Origin: an uncultured beta proteobacterium
GTDB taxonomy: Bacteria > Pseudomonadota > Gammaproteobacteria > Burkholderiales > Burkholderiaceae_C
Direction of reading: 5' to 3'
Length of the DNA stretch: 5,745 nucleotides
Assembly: GCA_903944555.1 (NCBI GenBank)
Contig: CAJASG010000508.1
Location: 1 to 5,745, forward strand
Both the position numbers and the translations under genes were made by a program. Positions 1 to 5,745 of the stretch are shown here, piece by piece. How positions within the stretch are numbered: position 1 is the stretch's first letter; every line of letters begins with the position of its first letter. Below the pieces are notes generated by a model. It saw only the letters and a program-made list of their open reading frames with translations. It was not told the origin of the DNA and ran no database searches.

Positions 1-1
1 G

Positions 2-982
2 GAATCCAAAGAAGCCTACGAAATGCTGTCAGACCCGCAAAAACGCGCGGCCTATGACCAGCATGGACACGCGGGCGTCGACCCCAACATGCGCGGCGCC
101 GGTGGCGAAGGCTATGGCGGATTTGCGGAAGCTTTTGGCGACATTTTCGGAGACATGTTTGGCCAACAACGTGGTCGCCCGGGCGGAGGTCGTCAGGTGT
201 TCCGTGGCGGCGATTTAAGCTACGCCATGGAAATCACACTGGAAGAAGCGGCTCGTGGCAAGGACGCACAGATACGCATTCCAAGCTGGGACTCGTGTGA
301 GGTGTGCAAGGGAAGCGGTGCGAAACCGGGTACCCAGGTAAAAACCTGCGGGACCTGCAGCGGTAGCGGGTCCGTACAGATGCGCCAAGGCTTCTTCAGC
401 GTGCAGCAAACCTGCCCAACCTGCCGTGGCGGCGGAAAAGTCATTCCAGAGCCTTGCGTTGCATGCCAAGGGCAAGGGAAGCTAAAAAAGCAAAAGACAC
501 TGGAAGTCAAAATCCCAGCCGGCATTGATGGTGGCATGCGTATCCGCAGTGCCGGCAATGGCGAACCTGGAACCAATGGTGGGCCCGCGGGCGACCTGTA
601 CATTGAACTTCGTCTCAAAAAGCACGATATTTTTGAGCGCGATGGTGATGATCTGCATTGCTCGGTTCCCATCAGCATGGCTACGGCCGCATTGGGCGGG
701 GAAATCGATGTTCCGACCCTCGCGGGCAAGGCGGCTATCGACATTCCGGAAGGCACCCAAACCGGTAAACAGTTCCGACTGCGCGGCAAGGGGATCAAAG
801 GTGTACGTGCCAGTTACCCCGGTGACCTGTATTGCCATATTGCAGTGGAAACTCCAGTCAAGCTCAGCGAGCATCAGCGGCGGTTGCTGCGTGAACTGGA
901 TGAGTCCTTTCGCAAGGGCGGCAGCAAACACTCGCCCAGCGGAGACAGTTGGACTGACAAGTTGAAAAGTCTTTTCAGTTGA
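2..982 (+). CDS. dnaJ: Chaperone protein DnaJ (class I Hsp40), 5'-truncated by window edge
   Basis: Cytosolic co-chaperone that delivers unfolded clients to DnaK and stimulates its ATPase. The open frame runs from base 2 with no start in the window. About 50 N-terminal residues, including the HPD loop, are missing compared with E. coli DnaJ, and 326 residues are visible. What remains begins with the end of the J domain ([17 protein letters not shown]). A Gly/Phe-rich linker ([16 protein letters not shown]) follows. The cysteine-rich zinc domain at bases 296-478 has all four CxxCxGxG repeats ([32 protein letters not shown]), which marks the type I class rather than CbpA. The two beta-sandwich client-binding domains and a C-terminal tail follow. 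The ATG at base 23 lies inside the J domain and is not the real start. In most proteobacteria dnaJ follows dnaK, so dnaK probably lies just left of the window. The gene ends at an intrinsic terminator. Confidence 0.97.
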   Translation, partial: ESKEAYEMLSDPQKRAAYDQHGHAGVDPNMRGAGGEGYGGFAEAFGDIFGDMFGQQRGRPGGGRQVFRGGDLSYAMEITLEEAARGKDAQIRIPSWDSCEVCKGSGAKPGTQVKTCGTCSGSGSVQMRQGFFSVQQTCPTCRGGGKVIPEPCVACQGQGKLKKQKTLEVKIPAGIDGGMRIRSAGNGEPGTNGGPAGDLYIELRLKKHDIFERDGDDLHCSVPISMATAALGGEIDVPTLAGKAAIDIPEGTQTGKQFRLRGKGIKGVRASYPGDLYCHIAVETPVKLSEHQRRLLRELDESFRKGGSKHSPSGDSWTDKLKSLFS

Positions 983-1019
983 TTGAAATCAACATCCGCC
1001 CATAGCGGAACCCCAAACC

Positions 1020-1060
1020 AAGCCGCCCGGTCTATAAAGGACTCGGCGGCTTTGTTTTGT
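1020..1060 (+). terminator. Rho-independent terminator after dnaJ
   Basis: The perfect 8-bp arms AAGCCGCC (1020-1027) and GGCGGCTT (1045-1052) enclose a further GTC/GAC pairing (1030-1032 with 1040-1042). This gives a long GC-rich stem with the short loop TATAAAG. A T-rich run (TTTGTTTTGT) follows at once. The site begins 38 bases after the dnaJ stop and reads in the dnaJ direction, so it separates the chaperone transcript from the next gene. The T-rich tract is interrupted by G, so some read-through is possible. Confidence 0.88.
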
Positions 1061-1097
1061 CCATCCCGTACAAGGGTCGCCTGCCAGTGGGTTGCAA

Positions 1098-2462
1098 ATG
1101 GGCGTCAACATTACATTTTTAGGTGCTGCCGATACGGTCACGGGTTCCAAGTATCTGGTACGCCACGCAGACCAAAGCCTGCTGGTGGACTGTGGTTTGT
1201 TTCAGGGCTACAAACAGTTGCGGCTGCGAAATTGGAATCCGTTTCCCATCGCACCCCACCAGGTGAATGCAGTTGTATTGACCCATGCCCACCTGGACCA
1301 CAGCGGGTACCTGCCGCTGCTGGTCAAGGAAGGGTTTGCGGGCCATGTGTATGCGTCATCCGGGACACGCGACCTGTGCCGTATCCTTCTGCCCGACAGT
1401 GGGCACATCCAGGAGGAAGACGCTGCGTTTGCCAACCGCCATGGTTTCTCGAAACACAGCCCGGCGCTGCCGCTGTACACCCGGCAGGAGGCGTTGGACT
1501 GCCTGCCGCGCATCAAGGTGGTGGCGCCAGGCATCACTTTTCAGCCCATCCCCGGCTGGCGCATGACCCTGAGCTCGGCCGGCCACATTCTGGGGGCAAG
1601 CAGTGTGCTGCTGGAGGTGGCGGGCCGACGCATCCTGTTCTCGGGCGATTTGGGCCGTCCCGACGACGTGATCATGAATCCGCCCGAGCTGGCGCCCGCG
1701 GCTGACACGGTGCTGATTGAATCCACCTACGGCGACCGGACACACCCGACCGAAAGCCTTCTGAGTGAACTTGGCCCCGCATTGCAACGGCTGGCAGCTA
1801 GAGGCGGCGTGGCGGTTGTACCGGTATTTGCCGTCGGGCGCGCCCAAGCCTTGTTGCACGCGATTGCTCAACTCAAGGAGCAGGGGAAAATTCCGCACGC
1901 ACTGCCCGTCTTTCTCGACAGCCCGATGGCCGTGCACACCACCCATTTGTTTGAGCACCACCCCGGCGAACACCGCTTGACCGCCAAAGAGGTGCACGCG
2001 CTCACCCACAGCGCCACCATGGTCAACAGTACCGATGAATCGCGTGCGTTGGCGTCACGGCACGGCCCCATGGTGATCCTTTCGGCCAGCGGTATGGCAA
2101 CCGGTGGGCGGGTTTTGCACCACATGGCTCACCATGCGGGAAATCGCCGCAACATGATCATCCTCACGGGGTACCAGGCCCCCGGCACCCGGGGCGCAAC
2201 GCTAGCCAGCGGGGCAAAGTCCGTGCGCATCCACGGCCGCGATGTCGACGTGAACGCCGAAATAGTGCAGTTGCAGTCCGCATCGGCCCATGCCGACGCC
2301 GGGCAGTTGCTGAAATGGCTGCGCAGCATGAAAACCGCGCCCAATCAGGTCTACGTGGTACACGGTGACCCACTGGCGGCCGACACGCTGCGCGGCCGCA
2401 TCCAGCGTGAACTCGGCTGGCGCGCCATGGTGCCGGAACATGGCTCCACCTGGCCCTGCTGA
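1098..2462 (+). CDS. MBL-fold/beta-CASP ribonuclease (CPSF-73/RNase J superfamily, COG1236-like)
   Basis: Predicted zinc-dependent RNA-processing nuclease of 454 residues, cytosolic (no signal peptide). The N-terminal metallo-beta-lactamase fold starts with ITFLGAADTVTGSKYLV. It carries the signature HAHLDH at 63-68, then H163 (SAGHILGA) and D184 (SGDLG), which are the expected di-zinc ligands. The beta-CASP cap follows: E208 (ESTYGDR, motif A), PVFAVGR at about 242-248 and TGYQ at about 357. H398 (SAHAD, motif B) and H422 (VVHGD, motif C) lie in the C-terminal RMMBL part. In this superfamily a histidine at motif C marks the RNA-acting branch, whereas DNA-acting Artemis/Pso2 proteins carry valine. 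All catalytic positions are intact. The ATG at 1098 is chosen because homologues begin close to the ITFLGA strand. An in-frame TTG at 1092 would add only two residues, and neither start has a strong ribosome site. trhO follows 27 bases downstream. The exact substrate cannot be told from sequence. Confidence 0.92.
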   Translation: MGVNITFLGAADTVTGSKYLVRHADQSLLVDCGLFQGYKQLRLRNWNPFPIAPHQVNAVVLTHAHLDHSGYLPLLVKEGFAGHVYASSGTRDLCRILLPDSGHIQEEDAAFANRHGFSKHSPALPLYTRQEALDCLPRIKVVAPGITFQPIPGWRMTLSSAGHILGASSVLLEVAGRRILFSGDLGRPDDVIMNPPELAPAADTVLIESTYGDRTHPTESLLSELGPALQRLAARGGVAVVPVFAVGRAQALLHAIAQLKEQGKIPHALPVFLDSPMAVHTTHLFEHHPGEHRLTAKEVHALTHSATMVNSTDESRALASRHGPMVILSASGMATGGRVLHHMAHHAGNRRNMIILTGYQAPGTRGATLASGAKSVRIHGRDVDVNAEIVQLQSASAHADAGQLLKWLRSMKTAPNQVYVVHGDPLAADTLRGRIQRELGWRAMVPEHGSTWPC

Positions 2463-2489
2463 CGGCCGGGAAAAAGGCACAATGGCGCG

Positions 2490-3452
2490 ATGTCCCGCCC
2501 CCCATTCCTCACCGCCGCCTTTTATAAATTTGTTGATCTGCCCGACTACGAAAAACGCAAGGCACCGTTGCTCGCATTGTGCGAGCAACACCAGGTCAAA
2601 GGCCTGATCCTGCTGGCCCGCGAAGGCATTAACAGCACCATTGCCGGTGCACCGGCCGATGTGCATGCGGTACTGGCCTACCTGCGCCAAGACCCCTTGT
2701 TGGCGGACCTGCAGCACAAGGAGTCGTACGCCGACAAACCGCCGTTTTACCGCATGAAGGTACGACTCAAGCAGGAAATCGTCACCATGGGCGTGCCCGG
2801 CATCAGCCCGACCCGGATGGCGGGAACCTACGTCAAACCCGCGGACTGGAATGCCCTGATTGCAGACCCAGACGTAGTGCTCATCGACACCCGCAACGAC
2901 TACGAGGTAGAGATTGGTACTTTCAACGGTGCCATCAACCCCCAGATCAAAACCTTTGCCGAACTACCGGCCTGGACGGAACACGCTGCCCAACTCCAGA
3001 TGAGCACCGGCAAAAAGCCCAAGATCGCCATGTTTTGTACCGGCGGTATCCGCTGCGAAAAGTCCACCGCCTTCATGCTGGCACAGGGCTTTGACGAGGT
3101 GTACCACCTGGAAGGTGGCATCCTGAAATACTTGGAGACCGTTGCCCCCGAGCAAAGCCAATGGACGGGTGAATGTTTTGTGTTTGATGAACGGGTGTCG
3201 GTCGGCCATGGCTTGGTGCCCGGACCCCACAACCTGTGCCGCGCCTGCCGCCAGCCATTGGAAGACGGTGCCCAAAACTCGCCCTTGTTTGAAGCCGGGG
3301 TAAGTTGCCCGCGCTGCCACGCCACCACCAGCACCACCCAGAAGAACAGTGCCCGTGAGCGCCAGCGCCAATGGGAGTTGGCCAAGGCCCGCCAGCAAAC
3401 GCATATTGGCGCGCACTTGCCCAAACCACGGTACCGCGATCCCACGCCGTGA
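2490..3452 (+). CDS. trhO: tRNA uridine(34) hydroxylase TrhO (YceA-type rhodanese)
   Basis: Oxygen-dependent enzyme that hydroxylates wobble uridine 34 of certain tRNAs to ho5U, the first step towards cmo5U-type modifications that widen codon reading. The protein has 320 residues. The N-terminal domain (FYKFVDL, GLILLAREGINSTIAG, about residues 10-55) is typical of the family. The rhodanese domain spans about 120-225, with VVLIDTRNDYEVEIG and the active-site loop CTGGIRCEKS. The catalytic cysteine is C183, and C189 in the same loop is also conserved. EVYHLEGGILKYLE completes the domain. The C-terminal extension carries two cysteine pairs, C250/C253 and C273/C276, which look like a small metal-binding knuckle. 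Its tail is basic and Gln/Arg-rich, plausible for RNA contact (inference). The start fits the family N-terminus. An AAGG at 2474-2477 sits a rather long 12 bases upstream. An out-of-frame ATG at 2482 precedes the real start. Confidence 0.93.
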   Translation: MSRPPFLTAAFYKFVDLPDYEKRKAPLLALCEQHQVKGLILLAREGINSTIAGAPADVHAVLAYLRQDPLLADLQHKESYADKPPFYRMKVRLKQEIVTMGVPGISPTRMAGTYVKPADWNALIADPDVVLIDTRNDYEVEIGTFNGAINPQIKTFAELPAWTEHAAQLQMSTGKKPKIAMFCTGGIRCEKSTAFMLAQGFDEVYHLEGGILKYLETVAPEQSQWTGECFVFDERVSVGHGLVPGPHNLCRACRQPLEDGAQNSPLFEAGVSCPRCHATTSTTQKNSARERQRQWELAKARQQTHIGAHLPKPRYRDPTP

Positions 3453-4135
3453 TGTCCGCGCCCTACCCGGTTTTATATTCCTTCCGACGCTGCCCTTACG
3501 CCATGCGCGCCCGCCTGGCCCTTGCCGCCAGCGGGCTGGTGTGTGTGTTGCGCGAAGTAGTCCTGGCCCACAAGCCGGCCGCCCTGCTCCTGGCATCCGC
3601 CAAGGGCACGGTTCCCGTACTGGTGACGGGCGATGGCACTGTGATCGACCAAAGCCTGGACATCATGCTCTGGGCTCTGCAGCAGAGCGATCCGCTGCGG
3701 TGGATGCCCCGCGAAGGTGCCGCCAAAGCCAGCAGCCTGCAATGGATTGCCGAATGCGATGGCCCCTTCAAACACCAGCTGGACCGCTACAAATACCCGC
3801 ACCGCTACGACTTGCCTGACGGGCTGGCGTACCGCGCACAAGGAGCGGCTTACCTGACCCGTTTGAACCAGCACATCGCCGTGCAAGGCTACCTGGCGGG
3901 TCCGCAGGCTGGGCTGGCAGACATGGCGATTGCGCCTTTTGTCCGCCAGTTTGCACACGTTGATCCCCTTTGGTTCGGCGAGCAGGACTGGGTCGGCCTG
4001 CAAAGCTGGCTCACTACCTTTGAAACGTCCGAACTGCTGGAAGGGGTAATGGAAAAATATCCCGCCTGGATGGAGGGACAAGCCACGGTGCTATTCCCGA
4101 CCACCACCGCAGAAGCGAAAGAAAACCGACCCTAA
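3452..4135 (+). CDS. Glutathione S-transferase-like protein (CPYA active-site motif)
   Basis: Soluble protein of 227 residues with a thioredoxin-like N-terminal domain and an all-helical C-terminal domain. The N-terminal strand VLYSFRRCPYAMRARLAL has C14-P-Y-A17 at the start of helix 1. A TVP turn gives the expected cis-proline P55, and D66-Q67-S68 matches the glutathione-binding acidic/Ser position. In the C-terminal half GLADMAIAPFVRQFAHVD is the GST helix-capping region. The motif resembles glutaredoxin 2 but lacks the second active-site cysteine, so any thiol chemistry would be monothiol. The ATG overlaps the trhO stop (TGATG at 3450-3454), which implies translational coupling and co-transcription. 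An in-frame upstream start at 3371 would lie inside trhO and add a tail that does not fit the family, so it is rejected. The substrate is unknown. The 3' end overlaps the convergent gene by four bases. Confidence 0.88.
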   Translation: MSAPYPVLYSFRRCPYAMRARLALAASGLVCVLREVVLAHKPAALLLASAKGTVPVLVTGDGTVIDQSLDIMLWALQQSDPLRWMPREGAAKASSLQWIAECDGPFKHQLDRYKYPHRYDLPDGLAYRAQGAAYLTRLNQHIAVQGYLAGPQAGLADMAIAPFVRQFAHVDPLWFGEQDWVGLQSWLTTFETSELLEGVMEKYPAWMEGQATVLFPTTTAEAKENRP

Positions 4136-5085
4136 GCCAACAGGCGGGTGCGAGCCGCCGCATATTCGCGCTTGAGCTGCGCCACAAAGTCGGCCGTGCT
4201 TTGAATCTTGGTGACAGTACCAATACCTTGGCCACAGCCCCAAATTTCTTTCCAGGCCTTGGCCGAACTACCGCCGAAGTTCATCTTGCTCGGATCGCTC
4301 TCAGGCAGGTTCTGCGGGTCCAACCCGGCGGTCCGGATACTGGGCGCCAGGTAGTTGCCATGCACCCCGGTAAACAGGTTGCTGTAGATGATTTCGTCCG
4401 AATTGTTGTCCACAATGGCCTGCTTATATGCCTCCGCCGCACGGGCCTCTTCGGTCGCGATGAAAGCCGAACCGATGTAGGCAAAGTCAGCCCCCATGGC
4501 TTGGGCGGCTAACACCGCATCGCCCGTCGCAATCGAGCCGCTCAAGGCCACGGGACCGTCAAACCACTGGCGAATTTCCTGAATCAGTGCAAACGGGCTC
4601 TTAACCCCCGCATGGCCCCCGGCGCCGGCAGCCACCGCAATCAGGCCATCGGCACCCTTTTCAATCGCTTTGCGTGCGTGCTTGTTGTTGATGACGTCGT
4701 GCAGCACCACACCACCGTAGCTGTGGGCGGCAGCGTTGATGTCTTCGCGCGCACCCAAGCTGGTGATGATGATGGGCACCTTGTATTTCACACACATAGC
4801 CATGTCGTGTTCCAAGCGGTCATTGCTTTTGTGCACGATCTGGTTGATGGCAAACGGCGCTGCGGGCTTGTCCGGATGGGCCTTGTTGTAGGCCGCCAGG
4901 GTCTCGGTGATTTCGATCAGCCATTCTTCGAGCTGTTCGGCCGGACGCGCATTGAGCGCCGGCATGGAACCCACCACACCGGCAATGCACTGTGCAATCA
5001 CCAACTTGGGCGTACTGATGATGAACAGGGGCGAACCAATCACCGGGAAAGGCAAGCGGTCAAGAGGCGCGGGAAGCTTGGACAT
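4132..5085 (-). CDS. NAD(P)H-dependent flavin oxidoreductase / nitronate monooxygenase family
   Basis: FMN-dependent TIM-barrel protein of 317 residues in the nitronate monooxygenase (former 2-nitropropane dioxygenase) family, which also includes FabK-type enoyl reductases and NADH:quinone reductases. Visible family marks are the N-terminal FPVIGSPLFIISTPKLV, the central AGAGGHAG with H158 (the usual catalytic histidine position), ALSGSIATGDAVLAAQAMGAD, and AYIGSAFIATEEA for FMN phosphate binding. The C-terminal region contains a WGCGQGIGTV stretch. The start is well supported by GGAG five bases upstream. An acyl-CoA dehydrogenase lies upstream on the same strand after a 105-base spacer, and this protein is often seen near fatty-acid degradation genes. 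A role in acyl-CoA or nitronate metabolism is therefore possible, but the physiological substrate is not shown by the sequence. The stop overlaps that of the convergent GST-like gene. Confidence 0.9.
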   Translation of the reverse strand: MSKLPAPLDRLPFPVIGSPLFIISTPKLVIAQCIAGVVGSMPALNARPAEQLEEWLIEITETLAAYNKAHPDKPAAPFAINQIVHKSNDRLEHDMAMCVKYKVPIIITSLGAREDINAAAHSYGGVVLHDVINNKHARKAIEKGADGLIAVAAGAGGHAGVKSPFALIQEIRQWFDGPVALSGSIATGDAVLAAQAMGADFAYIGSAFIATEEARAAEAYKQAIVDNNSDEIIYSNLFTGVHGNYLAPSIRTAGLDPQNLPESDPSKMNFGGSSAKAWKEIWGCGQGIGTVTKIQSTADFVAQLKREYAAARTRLLA

Positions 5086-5090
5086 GGTGT

Positions 5091-5094
5091 CTCC
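5091..5094 (-). promoter_or_regulatory. Ribosome binding site of the flavin oxidoreductase gene
   Basis: On the minus strand the sequence TCTGGAGACACC precedes the ATG. The GGAG core is separated from the start by five bases. This is the clearest Shine-Dalgarno site in the window and fixes the start at base 5085. Confidence 0.75.
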
Positions 5095-5123
5095 AGAATG
5101 GAATATATTTATACGAAATAGAG

Positions 5124-5168
5124 CTGCAGCCCCCGCATCTATTGCACAGGTAGCTACAGATTCAATAG
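5124..5168 (-). repeat. Nested palindrome/stem-loop in the spacer between two minus-strand genes
   Basis: Two overlapping symmetries lie here. First, arms at 5124-5134 and 5149-5159 can pair as an 11-position stem with a 14-base loop. Read as minus-strand RNA it has eight Watson-Crick pairs, two G-U pairs and one mismatch, so it folds better as minus-strand than as plus-strand RNA. Second, a dyad centred between 5153 and 5154 has CTATTG (5139-5144) mirrored by CAATAG (5163-5168) around the perfect palindrome GTAGCTAC (5150-5157), with five bases on each side. No good T-run follows on the minus strand, so it is not a classical terminator. It may be an intergenic repeat, an operator or an mRNA processing hairpin. 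The AT-rich patch nearer the gene (5101-5113, TATAAATATATTC on the minus strand) could hold a -10 element, but I see no matching -35. Confidence 0.45.
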
Positions 5169-5190
5169 CAAAAGTGTCAGAACTGAAAAA

Positions 5191-5745
5191 TCAGAACGAC
5201 TCCAGCGCGAGCGCGGTAACGCTGTCAGCACCGTCAACAATGCTGTCGCGCATGCCCGGAATCTTGCTCAGCAGATGGTCGGCATAAAAACGCGCCGTAG
5301 TGATCTTGGCTTGCATGAAAGCCACATCGGTTCCCGCCGCCACCGCGTCTTGCGCCACCAGCATGGCACGGCCCAATTGCCAGCCGGCCATCAAATTGCC
5401 TGCCAGCATGAGGTAAGGCACGCTGCCTGCAAATACGGCGTTAGGGCTGGTTTTCGTGTTATCGGCCACAAAATTCACCACATCGACAAAGGCCTCACGG
5501 GCCGCCTTGAGGCGCTTAGCCATGACCAGCGCGTGGGCAGTGCCCGACTTGACCAACTCGGCCTCGGTCGTCTCGATCTGGCCGGCAATACCCTTGGCGG
5601 TCTGGCCACCGTCACGTGAAGTCTTGCGCCCCACCAGGTCATTGGCCTGGATGGCGGTTGTACCTTCGTAGATCGTCAAAATTTTGGCATCGCGGTAGTA
5701 CTGCGCCACACCGGTTTCCTCGATATAGCCCATGCCGCCATGGAC
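5191..5745 (-). CDS. Acyl-CoA dehydrogenase, C-terminal part (extended type with C-terminal domain), cut by window edge
   Basis: FAD-dependent enzyme that introduces the alpha,beta double bond in acyl-CoA thioesters. The open frame enters from the right edge and 184 residues are visible. They begin with VHGGMGYIEETG, the family signature near the end of the catalytic core. AKILTIYEGTTAIQAND follows, and its glutamate (visible residue 27) matches the catalytic base of medium-chain-type acyl-CoA dehydrogenases. About 130 helical, Ala-rich residues come next (PYLMLAGNLMAGWQLGRAM, ARFYADHLLSKIPG), resembling the extra C-terminal domain of the roughly 600-residue subgroup that includes DmdC-like 3-methylmercaptopropionyl-CoA dehydrogenases. 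Substrate chain length cannot be read from this piece. The ATG at 5733 lies within the signature and is not the start. The flavin oxidoreductase gene lies downstream on the same strand and may be co-transcribed. Confidence 0.93.
   Translation of the reverse strand, partial: VHGGMGYIEETGVAQYYRDAKILTIYEGTTAIQANDLVGRKTSRDGGQTAKGIAGQIETTEAELVKSGTAHALVMAKRLKAAREAFVDVVNFVADNTKTSPNAVFAGSVPYLMLAGNLMAGWQLGRAMLVAQDAVAAGTDVAFMQAKITTARFYADHLLSKIPGMRDSIVDGADSVTALALESF

Noticed and set aside
482..931. 149-residue minus-strand open frame inside dnaJ
   Set aside because: It is antisense to a region with clear DnaJ zinc and client-binding domains, and has no independent support.
1033..1040. TATAAAGG as a possible -10 promoter element after dnaJ
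   Set aside because: It forms the loop and inner stem of the intrinsic terminator and has no matching -35 element upstream.
983..1705. 240-residue plus-strand open frame overlapping the beta-CASP RNase gene
   Set aside because: It starts right after the dnaJ stop, runs through the terminator hairpin and overlaps a gene with intact catalytic motifs. Its translation is Pro/Arg/Gly-rich with no recognisable domain, typical of an off-frame reading of GC-rich DNA.
1356..2009. 217-residue minus-strand open frame inside the beta-CASP RNase gene
   Set aside because: It lies wholly antisense to a well-supported conserved gene and has no recognisable motif or ribosome site. Long antisense frames are expected at this GC content.
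2482..2607. ATG at 2482 as an alternative start or small gene ahead of trhO
   Set aside because: It is out of frame with trhO, and its 41-residue product overlaps the conserved trhO N-terminus and resembles nothing known. It could at most be a decoy start.
2964..3596. 210-residue minus-strand open frame spanning trhO and the GST-like gene
   Set aside because: It crosses the junction of two conserved genes on the opposite strand and shows no domain features.
4612..5121. 169-residue plus-strand open frame opposite the flavin oxidoreductase
   Set aside because: It is a mirror of a conserved coding frame, with His/Gly/Arg-biased composition and no motif.

Overview
The window looks like an ordinary chromosomal stretch of a Gram-negative betaproteobacterium, most likely Burkholderiales/Comamonadaceae (Rhodoferax- or Polaromonas-like). 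This rests on the GC-rich codon use, the style of the proteins, and the pairing of an acyl-CoA dehydrogenase carrying an extra C-terminal domain with a nitronate-monooxygenase-type flavoprotein. The taxonomic call is inference. I see no mobile element, tRNA, rRNA or CRISPR array. Six protein genes fill almost the whole window, and no gene-free stretch exceeds about 120 bases.

Left to right, plus strand: the 3' part of dnaJ (class I Hsp40 co-chaperone) runs in from the left edge and ends at a strong intrinsic terminator. A compact plus-strand cluster follows: a metallo-beta-lactamase/beta-CASP ribonuclease of the CPSF-73/RNase J superfamily, then after 27 bases trhO (rhodanese-fold tRNA U34 hydroxylase), then a glutathione S-transferase-like protein whose start codon overlaps the trhO stop (TGATG). 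The first two genes both act on RNA. The third is a thiol/redox-type protein that is probably translationally coupled to trhO.

Minus strand, right side: the C-terminal part of an acyl-CoA dehydrogenase enters from the right edge. After a 105-base spacer comes a complete NAD(P)H-dependent flavin oxidoreductase/nitronate monooxygenase. That gene converges on the GST-like gene and their stop codons overlap by four bases, so neither has room for its own terminator between them.

No clear new biological system is visible. The points most worth checking are the symmetrical palindrome/hairpin in the spacer between the two minus-strand genes, the overlapping convergent stops, and the linkage of the beta-CASP RNase, trhO and the GST-like gene.
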